Assembly: GCA_026785815.1 (NCBI GenBank)
Contig: JAJAZH010000372.1
Coordinates: forward strand, 1-15,080
Direction of reading: 5' to 3'
Origin: Ramlibacter sp.
Lineage (GTDB): Bacteria; Pseudomonadota; Gammaproteobacteria; Burkholderiales; Burkholderiaceae_C
DNA: 15,080 nt
In this document: positions 1-8,800 of the stretch, piece by piece
Layout of the letters: the number at the start of each line of letters is the position of its first letter
How positions within the stretch are numbered: the stretch's first letter is position 1
The notes under the pieces: model-generated
What the model was told of the DNA's origin: nothing
Seen by the model: the letters and a program-made list of their open reading frames with translations, nothing else
Databases searched by the model: none
Position numbers and translations under genes: made by a program

Positions 1-303
1 GAGCAGGACGATGTGGGCGTCGTTGACGTCGAAATCAAGCTGGGTCTGCTGGCCTGCGCCGGAGAGTCCGCGCTTGGCGAAATCGTCACGGTGCATCGCC
101 GAAGAAATCACCCCGGGCGCCCCGCCCAGGCCGAGATCGGCGTGCAGCCGCTCAGCCAGCCAGGCGCCGCCGGAAGCGATTCCAACCAGCCGCGCGGCAT
201 CTCCCCGCAACTGGCGCACGCCGCGCTGCAGGTCGCGGTACAGCGCCTCGGCGTCGAGCAACAGCGCGCCTGCCGACGCTCCGGCCGGGCCTTGGCTACT
301 CAC
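1..303 (-). CDS. pyrR: PyrR bifunctional pyrimidine regulator / uracil phosphoribosyltransferase, C-terminus cut by window edge
   Basis: The first 101 residues of a PyrR-type phosphoribosyltransferase are visible. They read from a GTG at 303-301 and run off the left edge. In the family, PyrR binds UMP/UTP and controls pyrimidine synthesis genes, and many members also make UMP from uracil and PRPP. Supporting segments are the VGIASGGAWLAERL loop at about residues 40-53, the SSAMHRDDFAKRGL segment that matches the YRDD-type region of PyrR, and a final DAHIVLL that leads into the expected PRPP-binding motif outside the window. The GTG start is chosen because it overlaps the ruvX stop in a GTGA arrangement (303-300), which suggests translational coupling. 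No recognisable attenuator or RNA-binding site is visible. The PRPP motif cannot be checked, so enzymatic activity is not shown. The name is supported by both the sequence and the yqgE-ruvX-pyrR order. Confidence 0.85.
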   Translation of the reverse strand, partial: MSSQGPAGASAGALLLDAEALYRDLQRGVRQLRGDAARLVGIASGGAWLAERLHADLGLGGAPGVISSAMHRDDFAKRGLSGAGQQTQLDFDVNDAHIVLL

Positions 304-716
304 GGCAAACTCCTCAGGAACTGTTCCAGGATGACGCAGGCGGCACCGGCGTCGGGGTCGGCAGCGCCATCCGCCAGGGCCTCGGTGGTGCTGTAACGCT
401 CATCCACTTCATACACCGGCAGCCGGGTCCGTCCGCGCAACTGCCGCGCGAATTTCCGGGCGCGCGCCGTATTGTCGTGGCTGGCACCGTCCGGATGGAA
501 GGGCACGCCGACGACCAGCGCATCGGGCTGCCACTCGCGCACCCGGGCTTCGACCTGCGCCAGCCTGGCGTCGCCATCGGCTCGAATGGTGGCTTGCGGT
601 GTCGCCGTGCGCAGCAGCCGGTTGCCCACCGCCACCCCGGTGCGCCTGGCGCCGAAGTCAAAAGCCAGAAAGGATCGGAGGTGGTCGGGGACTTCGAGCA
701 TGGCCGCCAGGGCCAT
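300..716 (-). CDS. ruvX: RuvX/YqgF-family Holliday junction resolvase-like nuclease
   Basis: This is a 138-residue protein of the RuvX/YqgF family, an RNase H-fold nuclease. Members are described as putative Holliday junction resolvases and, in E. coli, as acting in 16S pre-rRNA 5' processing. The length is normal for the family. The N-terminal strand AFDFGARRTGVAVG carries the first acidic residue (D20). VVGVPFHPDG follows at about 68-77, then YEVDERYSTTEA with D105/E106, and DAGAACVILEQFL near the C-terminus with D122. These are the expected metal-binding acidic positions. The start at 716 gives a TGATG overlap with the yqgE stop. A TTG one codon upstream (719) and an internal ATG at 701 are alternatives. 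The stop overlaps the pyrR GTG. It is the middle gene of a coupled three-gene operon. Confidence 0.9.
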   Translation of the reverse strand: MALAAMLEVPDHLRSFLAFDFGARRTGVAVGNRLLRTATPQATIRADGDARLAQVEARVREWQPDALVVGVPFHPDGASHDNTARARKFARQLRGRTRLPVYEVDERYSTTEALADGAADPDAGAACVILEQFLRSLP

Positions 717-1315
717 CAAGCGTGCCCTGCAAACGGCGACAGCATCCAGGCTTCCAGGCCCAGCAGCGACAAGGCCTTGGCGTAGCGTTGCTCCACCGGC
801 GTATCGAAGATCACCGCGGTGTCGGCGCTGACCGTGAGCCAGCTGTTCTCGGCCAGTTCCGACTCGAGCTGCCCCTCGCCCCAGGCCGAATAGCCCAACG
901 ACACCAGCACCTTGCGCGGACCGGCCCCGGTGGACATCGCTTCGAGCACGTCCTTGGACGTGGTCATTTCCAGTCCGCCCGGAATGGTCATGGTCGATGC
1001 GTACACCGGCTCGCTGGGAGCGGCGGATCCGGCGAAGACCGCTTCATGCAGGACGAAGCCACGCTCGGTCTGAACCGGACCGCCGTGGAAGACCGGGATG
1101 GCGACCAGGTCCTCGCGCCGCAACGGCAGTTCGACCTTGTCAAACAGGCCCTGGAGGTTGATGTCGCTGGGTTTGTTGATCACCAGGCCGAGGGCGCCGC
1201 GGGCGCTGTGCTCGCACAGGTAGATGACGCTTTTTGCAAAGGCCTCGTCTTCGAGGCCCGGCATGGCAATGAGGAAGTGATGAGTCAGATTGATGGTGGT
1301 CTCATCGGCAGGCAT
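716..1315 (-). CDS. yqgE: YqgE/AlgH family protein (UPF0301)
   Basis: This 199-residue protein belongs to the YqgE/AlgH family (UPF0301). The family's biochemical role is not firmly established; AlgH was linked to alginate regulation in Pseudomonas. Family features seen are the N-terminal HHFLIAMPGLEDEAFAKSV segment (about 12-30), YLCEHSARGALGLVINKP (about 32-49), VFHGGPVQTERGFVLH (about 75-90) and the GYSAWGEGQLESELAENSW block (about 140-158). The length matches the family. The ATG at 1315 is the only sensible start because an in-frame TAA lies four codons upstream. No strong Shine-Dalgarno sequence is visible. It opens the yqgE-ruvX-pyrR operon, sharing one base with ruvX, and is divergent from phrB across only 22 bases. 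Its cofactor or substrate cannot be read from the sequence. Confidence 0.92.
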   Translation of the reverse strand: MPADETTINLTHHFLIAMPGLEDEAFAKSVIYLCEHSARGALGLVINKPSDINLQGLFDKVELPLRREDLVAIPVFHGGPVQTERGFVLHEAVFAGSAAPSEPVYASTMTIPGGLEMTTSKDVLEAMSTGAGPRKVLVSLGYSAWGEGQLESELAENSWLTVSADTAVIFDTPVEQRYAKALSLLGLEAWMLSPFAGHA

Positions 1316-1337
1316 GATTGGATTTTACTTGACCACC

Positions 1338-2828
1338 ATGGAAAAGACCTATCCCGCAGGGCTGATGTGGTTTCGACGCGACCTTCGCGCAACGGACAAC
1401 GCTGCGCTCTACCACGCACTGAAATCGTGCCGACTGCTGCACTGCGTCTTTGTGTTCGACAGCGCCATTCTGGACAGCCTGCCGCGCCAGGATCGCCGGG
1501 TCGAGTTCATCCAGCAGTCGCTGGTGGAACTCGATCGGGGGCTGCGAGAAGTCGCTGGCAACGACGCCGCGGGCCTGATCACCGCGCATGCGCCGGCGCG
1601 CGAAGAGCTGCCGCGGCTGGCCCGCGAACTGCAGGTGCAAGCGGTGTTCGCGAACCACGACTACGAAACTGGCAACATGGCCCGCGACGCCGCGGTGCGC
1701 GGCGCCCTGGCCGATTCGGGCATCGCCTTTCACACCTTCAAGGACCATGTGATCTTCGAGCGCAGCGAGTTGCTGACGCAGACGGGAAAGCCCTACGCCG
1801 TCTTCACGCCTTACAAGAACGCGTGGCTGGCCAAGGCGGACGCGTTCTACTTCAAGCCCTATCCGGTCGAAAGGTATGCGGATGCGCTGGCGCCGCGCCC
1901 GCCGGCCATGCGCAGCGCCGTTCCAACCCTGGCCGCGCTTGGCTTCGAGAGCACCAACCTGTCGGAACTGAGGTTGCCGACCGGCGCTGGCGGCGCACGC
2001 GAGCTGATCATCGAGTTCATGGAACGGATCGACCGTTACGGCGAGGCCCGCAATTTCCCGGCAGTGAAGGGGCCAAGCTACCTGGGCGTTCACCTGCGTT
2101 TCGGCACCGCGTCGATCCGTGAGCTGGCTGGCACCGCCCACCGGCTCTCGGAACAAGGCGACCCAGGAGCCGCTGTCTGGCTGAGCGAGCTGGTGTGGCG
2201 CGATTTCTATTTCCAGGTGCTGGCCAACTTCCCCCATGTCAGCGACGGGCAGGGCGTCAGCCACAGCTTCAAGCGCGACTACGATGCCATCCGCTGGGAG
2301 CACGGAAAGAATGCGGACGCGCTGTTCGGCGCTTGGTGCGAAGGCCGCACCGGTTATCCGCTGGTGGATGCCGCGATGGCCCAGATCAACCAGAGCGGCT
2401 ACATGCACAACCGGCTGCGCATGATCGTTGCCAGCTTCCTGACCAAGGATCTGGGGATCGACTGGCGCCGCGGCGAGCGCTACTTTGCCGAGCACCTGAA
2501 CGACTTCGAGCTGGCGTCGAACAATGGCGGCTGGCAGTGGGCCAGCTCCAGCGGCTGCGACGCCCAGCCCTGGTTCCGCATCTTCAATCCGGTCAGCCAG
2601 AGCCGCAAGTTCGACCCGGAAGGCCGCTTCATCCTGAAGTATCTGCCGCAGCTGGAGGGCCTGCCCGCCGATGCCCTGCATGCGCCGTGGACAGCCAGCC
2701 CGGTCGAGCTGGCTGCAGCGGGCATTGCGCTGGGCGAGAACTATCCAGCGCCGATCGTGGTGCATGAAGATGCCCGCCAGCGAACCTTGCAGCGTTATGC
2801 GGTGGTCAAGAAGAAAACCGCCGCTTGA
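1338..2828 (+). CDS. phrB: Class I deoxyribodipyrimidine photolyase
   Basis: This is a 496-residue photolyase that would repair cyclobutane pyrimidine dimers in DNA using blue light and reduced FAD. The N-terminal antenna-binding alpha/beta domain starts LMWFRRDLRATDN (residues 9-21) and contains NHDYETGN at about 105-112. The helical FAD/DNA domain holds WLSELVWRDFYF, with E284 and W287 at the positions that contact the dimer in E. coli. It continues with GYPLVDAAM, MHNRLRM and NNGGWQW. The electron-transfer triad is present: W320, W376 and W399, spaced 56 and 23 against 53 and 23 in E. coli PhrB. The ATG at 1338 matches the usual short N-terminus; in-frame starts at 1290 and 1314 would extend it into yqgE or close to it, and none has a clear ribosome site. 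It is monocistronic here and converges on pilL. A cryptochrome role is less likely given the class I CPD motifs. Confidence 0.94.
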   Translation: MEKTYPAGLMWFRRDLRATDNAALYHALKSCRLLHCVFVFDSAILDSLPRQDRRVEFIQQSLVELDRGLREVAGNDAAGLITAHAPAREELPRLARELQVQAVFANHDYETGNMARDAAVRGALADSGIAFHTFKDHVIFERSELLTQTGKPYAVFTPYKNAWLAKADAFYFKPYPVERYADALAPRPPAMRSAVPTLAALGFESTNLSELRLPTGAGGARELIIEFMERIDRYGEARNFPAVKGPSYLGVHLRFGTASIRELAGTAHRLSEQGDPGAAVWLSELVWRDFYFQVLANFPHVSDGQGVSHSFKRDYDAIRWEHGKNADALFGAWCEGRTGYPLVDAAMAQINQSGYMHNRLRMIVASFLTKDLGIDWRRGERYFAEHLNDFELASNNGGWQWASSSGCDAQPWFRIFNPVSQSRKFDPEGRFILKYLPQLEGLPADALHAPWTASPVELAAAGIALGENYPAPIVVHEDARQRTLQRYAVVKKKTAA

Positions 2829-2835
2829 GGCGGCG
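2812..2835 (-). terminator. Intrinsic terminator of the pil operon, overlapping the 3' end of phrB
   Basis: Read on the minus strand, a perfect 6-bp GC stem (CGCCGC/GCGGCG, arms 2835-2830 and 2824-2819) closes a 5-base loop (CTCAA). It is followed by GTTTTCTTCTT, a T-rich tail typical of a Rho-independent terminator. It lies about 42 bases beyond the pilL stop codon. The hairpin includes the phrB stop codon and the tail lies within phrB's last lysine-rich codons. On the plus strand the same hairpin is followed only by TTCGAATTC, so it should work poorly for phrB. The stem is short, so efficiency is uncertain. Confidence 0.55.
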
Positions 2836-2876
2836 TTCGAATTCAGGAGCAGGCGCCGCGCAGGTGACGTTCCAGG

Positions 2877-5800
2877 TTACGCAGGAATGACGGCGCTGCA
2901 GTAATGCTTGACCAGGCTGAGCAACTCATCTTCGGCGTAAGGCTTGCCGAGATAGTGATCGACGCCCAGTTGCCGCGCGTGCTCGCGATGCTTCTCCGCG
3001 ATCCGTGAGGTGATCATGATGATCGGAAGTTTGGCCAGCCGCGCATCGCCGCGGATGTTGCGCGCCAAGTCGAAGCCGTCCATGCGGGGCATTTCGATGT
3101 CCGACAAGACGACTGTCGGCAGTTCCTCCGCCAGTTTCGCGAGTGCCTGCAGGCCGTCGGCGGCCAAGGCGACCCGGTAGCCTTCGCGCTGTAGCAGGCG
3201 CTGCGTCACGCGGCGCACCGTGATCGAGTCGTCGACCACCAGCACCAGCGGAATCTCCGGCACCGATGGCATCACCGCCGGCAAGCTCAGGCCGCCCTGC
3301 TCCAGCACTTCCGGCTGGGCGGTGTCCGCGCTGAGTTGGCGCGCGAGGTCGCCGTACACCGTCGTCAGCGCCACCGGGTTGTAGATCAGCACCACAGCGC
3401 CCGAAGCCAGCACGGTCATGCCCGCCAGGCCCGGCAGGCGGGCCAGTTGCGGACCGAGGTTCTTGACCACCACTTCCTGGTTGCCCAGCACTTCGTCGAC
3501 GTGCAGGGCAATGCGCTGTGCCGCACTGCGGAAAATCACCACAGGCAGCGTCTTGCCCTGCGGCTCGGTGCTGCGTTGCGAAGCCTGGAGCAAGGCTCCA
3601 GACCAGAAGAAGGGCAGCGTTTCGCCGTTGAATTCGTAAGTGCCGCTGTTATAGGCCTGCTGCACTTCCTTGGCCGGCGCCCGCTTCACCAGTTCCACCA
3701 GGGTGGCAGGCACGCCGACCGACAGCTTGCCGCTGCGGATCATCACGACCTGGGTGACCGCCGTCGTCAGCGGCAGCACCAGTTTGAAGCTGGTGCCCTG
3801 GCCAGCCCGGGTGTGGGTCTCGATGCGGCCGCCGAGCGCGTTCACCTCGGCCCGGACCACGTCCATTCCGATACCGCGGCCGGCCAGTTCGGTCACCTGC
3901 GCAGCGGTCGAAAAACCGGGCATGAAGATCAGGCCGGCGGCCTCCTGGTCGCTCAGTTCCTGGTCGGGTTTGATCAGCCCCTGCTGCAGCGCCTTGTCGC
4001 GGATCCGGGCGATGTCCAGACCAGCGCCGTCGTCGTCGAACTGCACTGAAACGTCGTTGCCTTCATGACTGAGGCCGATCACGATGGTGCCAATCGCTTC
4101 CTTGCCCGCCTTGACGCGAGCGTCCGGCGCCTCGATGCCGTGGGCGACGCAGTTGCGCAGCAAGTGCTCGAAGGCAGGCGTCATCCGGTCCAGCACGCCG
4201 CGATCCATTTCGATCGAGCCGCCAGTGATGTCCAGCTTGACCTGCTTGCCGGCTTCCTTGGAGGACTGCCTCACCACGCGGTACAACCGGTCGGAAATTC
4301 CCTCGAACTCCACCATCCGGGTGCGCAGCAGATCGCGCTGCAGTTCGCGGGTCTGCCGGGCCTGGGCGATCAGGTCGTCCTCGGTCGCTTCCACCGTCCG
4401 TTGCAGGCTGCGCTGCACCGTGGCGACGTCGTTGACTGACTCCGCCATCATCCGGGTCAACTCCTGCACCCGGGTGAAGCGGTCGAACTCGAGCGGATCG
4501 AAACCGGCGGCCGTGTCTTTCGACTGGGCCAATCGCGATTGCATCTGCGACTCCGCCTGCAACTCGATGTCTCGCAGCTGGGACCGCAAGCGGTCCAGGT
4601 TGCCGGACAGGTCGGACAGCGAGGCTCGCAGCTGCTTGAGTTCGGCCTCCAGCCGGGACCGGGTGATCATCACCTCGCCGGCCTGGTTGACCAGGCGGTC
4701 GAGCAGTTGCGAGCGCACCCGGACCGACTGGTTCGAGGCTTGCCGCACCGGCGCCAACTGACTGACCGCTGGCAACGCGATCACATTGCGCGGTGCGGCC
4801 GCGCCCAGGCCTGGGGCCGTTGCAGACAAGTCGGCAACCGTCGCGGAATCGTCGGGCACGGCCGTCAGCGGCGCCTGACCGGTCGGGGCCCGTTCCTGCT
4901 CCGCCACCGGCGCGCCGGCTGCGCGCAACTCGTCGAGATTGGCCTGCAAGCCATCGAGCCGCTGCAACAGCGCTTCGAGGTCGGACGGCTTCACGCCCTC
5001 GTGGCCGAACGACTCGATTTCGGATTCCATCCGATGTGACATCTCGCCCAGGCGCAGTGCGCCGGCCAGACGGGAACTTCCCTTGAGCGTGTGCAACGCC
5101 CGCAGCACTTCGTCGTGGGCGCCCCGGTTGTCGGGACGCGCCACCCACTGGCGCAGCGCGCCACCGAGTTGAGGCAGCAGTTCCGAGGCTTCTTCCTCGA
5201 AGATCGCGAACAGGTCGGGATCGAGGGCATCGATGACATCGATCGCGTCATGCTCGTCTTCGAGGTTCCGCGGTCCGGCGGACACCGCTTCCACCAGCAC
5301 CAGGGTGGCCGCCGGAGCGATCGGACCGGTCGCAATCACCCGATGTGGGATCTCGATCCCAGCGTCGGGAGCAGCAGCGGGCTCGCGATCCACGGGCGGC
5401 GCTGCCGCACCGGGCGGCGTCGCGTCGAGCCTGCCAAATCCGCTCAGCGAGATCTCGTCTTCCTCGGGCAACTCGGCGCGCAACGGGACTTCGATCTGCT
5501 CGAGTTGACGCAGGGCTGCGGTGACGCGCGCATCGGGCTCCTTCAGGAAACCGGCAGCGAACTGGTGCAACAGGCGACGGATTTCTTCGGCCGCGGCAAC
5601 GAAGGCCTGTCCATGCTGGGGCGTGCCGTAAGCCAGCTGCTGGGTGTGACCCAAGGCGCTCTCGAGCGCGCGGGCCACCTCGGACAGGGCCTCGAAGCCG
5701 ACCGTGGCCGAGCTGCCGGCCAGCGCGTGCGCCAGTCCGACACTGGAGTCGGGAACGGGCTGGTTCAGTTCCAGCGCCCATTCGGAGACTTCGGTCTCCA

Positions 5801-8800
5801 GCCGCCGCGACCACTCGTCGGCTTCATTGAGATAGACGTTGTAGAGCGGGATGCCGATCCGGAGGCTGCCGATGACCTTGACCTGTTCGTCGGAGAGCGT
5901 CGATTCGGATTCCAGGAACATCGGCGCCTCCGGCAGCGGAGCCAACTCCTGCATCAGGCCGGACAGGGCAAAGTCGTTTTGCGGCAGATCGACCGGGGGC
6001 GAAGCGAGACCGCGCTTTGCGGTCTCCGACACTTGCGCCAACCCGGAGAGATCGATTCCTTCGATCGTGACCGGTTGCACCGACTCGGCCGGCGCCTCGC
6101 TGGCGCCGACATCGAAGCCAAATTCCAGCGCCAGGTCGTCGGTCAGCTCCTGAGTGACCGGCTGGTCCGCCGACGTTGCCGGCGCAGGTTCCAGTTCGTC
6201 GAAGGCAAAGTCATGCAGCTCGGAAGGCGCCGGCCCGGTCCCTGCAACCGGCATCGGTTCCGCCGCAAGCGGCTCCTGCTCCGGCAGCGCGAACTCGAAA
6301 TCTTCCAGCGGCGCGCTTGTGTCCTGCGCAATCTCCCTGAGCGGCAGCGCCGGGGACGCCGGCGGCGAATCATCCGCAGCTTCGACTGCATCGACAGGCG
6401 CAGCAACGTCGCTCGCCGGCGCTGTCGCTCGCCCGGGAAACACCAGCGCAACCAGCCGCTGGTCGGCCCGCATCGCGTCGGCGGCGATCCTGAACTGGCT
6501 GGCTTTCCACGCGCCGTCCCGGCCAGCCGCGATGTCCTCGACCCACAGCGCAAATCCGTTCATCGCATCGGTCACGAGCGCCCGCAGGTCTTCGCTGGCC
6601 GGCTTCTGGTCGGCCAGCCAGGCGTTGAGCACCTGCTCCATCGACCAGCCGGCTTCTCCGAACTCGGTCAGGCCGACCATCCGGGAACTGCCTTTGAGAG
6701 TGTGGAAGGCCCGGCGCAAGGTCGTGAGCTCACTCAGATCCGACGGATTCGCTGCCAGTGTTTCCAGGGCCGCCAGGGCGTTCTGCACGACCTCGCGCGC
6801 CTCCTCCAGAAAGATGTCCTGGAGGTCTTCTTCCTCGAAGTCCGCTTCGGCCGGCAGCGCGGTTGCGGCCGCTGGCTGGATCTTCGCCGCCAGGTCGTTC
6901 AACGCGGCGTTTGCGGCGTTGGAGTCCTGCGCCGACACGGCGGTCGAGGCTTCGCGTGCGGAATGTGCCATGCCGCTGTGGCCGGCCAACGCGGCATGCC
7001 CGGCCAGGGTGTCGAGCTTGGCCGTCAGGTCGGTTGCCGACGGCGCCGCATCGGCGTCATTGACGACCGCGGCGACCTCCTGCGACAACATGTCTTCGCC
7101 CAGAGAAACACCGGCATCGGCGTCGCCCAGGCCGTGGGCGGCACGGCCCATCAGCGGCTTCAGCTCGCCGGTGCTGTCGTCATAGACGAACAGCTTTTTC
7201 GCCAGCGCGGGCTGGTAATTGAGCATGTCGATCAGGAAGCCGAGAGCGCCCAGGTTGTTGCCCAGCTTGTCGAACGTGCCGGCGGCGCGGGCCTTCTCTT
7301 CATCGACTTCGTCGACCAGCATTTCCTCGACCGCTTCGCGCATCCGCAGCACCGCCTGCGAGGCCTGGTCGAGGCCCAGGACTGACAGCACGCCGCGCAT
7401 CTGCGAGAGGTGATTGGGCGCGTCGCGCAGCGGGCCTTTGTCCTGCGGATTGCGAAAGAAATTGTCCAGCAGCTTTTCCAGCTCACCGAGGGTCGAACGC
7501 AATTCACCGACGACGCTGCCCATGGTCTGGCGGTCGCTGACCCGCCGGTACAGCTCCTCCATCCAGGTTTCCAGCGGCTGGGCATGCCCGCCCTGGCGGA
7601 CACCGTGCAGCCGCTCGGCCAGCCGTGCCGTCCGGGCGGCAAGCTGCGCGTCGGTGGGGTCGAGGTCTTCGAACGCCGCTTCGACATAAAGGATGGCAGT
7701 CGCCACCTCCATTGCCAGTTCGGGACCCGGTGCACGCGCCGATCGCGCGACGCCGTCGATTGCTGCGTTCAATGCCTCCGCCAGCGGGGCACTGGGCGGG
7801 TGCAGCTTCACCAGTGAATCGGTGACCAGGTGGAACTGTTCGGCGACGCCCTTGATCTTGTTGACGTCACCGCCCGACAGGCCCGACCAGGTCTCCTTGG
7901 CGATCACGATGCGCTTGCGTGCCTGCGCCAGCAACAGCGGATCGAAGCGTCCGAAATGGCTGGTCTGGTAATCCACCGGCTTGTAAGCCGCCAGCGACCA
8001 GGCCAGCCGCACCGCAGTCAGCGCGGGGGCGTCGGCCGCCCGGGCAGGAACCGCCTGCGCACAGAAAAACACCAGGTCCTGCGCCAGCCGGTCCGACACC
8101 GTCACCTCGCCTTTGGCCAGCGAGGCATACTGCATGAGCACCCGCGAAGCGGCGCGCTTCACATAGATGTCCATCGGCAACAGGCCCTGCGCCAGCGCCT
8201 CGAAGTAACCACCGGCAATCTTCCAGAAGACGCGAGGCTGGCGTGCGGTCTGCGAAGCGGCCAGACCCAGGCTCAACGTGACCAGATCCCGCGCGGCCTT
8301 GCCATCGCCAGACTTGACCACCGACAGCACGCCTTGATCCATGCGCCCGCGCACGGCCGGGTCGTACACCAGCGTGTCGGTCACCGCCGGCGTCTGCGGC
8401 TCGGCCCAGCGCCAGTCCAGCGACCAGAGATCGGCCGGGTGTACCCGGTCGGCGCCGGCCAGCTCCTGCGCGTCCCGATATTGCGGAAACAGCGCGACAG
8501 CCGAGATCGGCTTGCCGAGCAGCAGCCCTTCCAGGTATTCGGTCAGCGCAAAGCCGGCGCGCTCGAGTTTCGCGGACGCTGCCTCGCTGCACAGCTCGGG
8601 CCGCTCGACGAACTTCTGTACCGCGGCTTCCATGCCCCGCAGCATGTGGGCCGGTGCGCCCATGCCGACCATCTCCAGCGCGCCGACGGCCTGGTGCAGT
8701 TGCTGGCGCGCGATCCGCAGCTGGCCGTCGTCGACGGAAGCCATGTCGGAGCCCCGCGCAAGGTTGGCATCGCGCACAAACCGGCGCAACGCAGCGGACG

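Noticed and set aside
599..2122. 507-codon plus-strand frame across ruvX, yqgE and phrB
   Set aside because: It overlaps three well-supported genes in other frames and has a low-complexity Arg-rich product; a shadow frame.
1302..2765. 487-codon minus-strand frame opposite phrB
   Set aside because: phrB has all photolyase motifs on the plus strand; this is its antisense mirror.
5060..6720. Similar DNA around 5070-5100 and 6690-6712 as a possible nucleotide repeat
   Set aside because: The likeness comes from two copies of the conserved HTLKGSSR Hpt core and is a protein-domain repeat, not a mobile or regulatory repeat.
5091..7385. 764-codon open frame on the plus strand opposite pilL
   Set aside because: It is antisense to a clearly conserved Hpt/linker region; its Arg/Gly/Gln-rich product has no recognisable domain and it reflects GC-rich codon bias.
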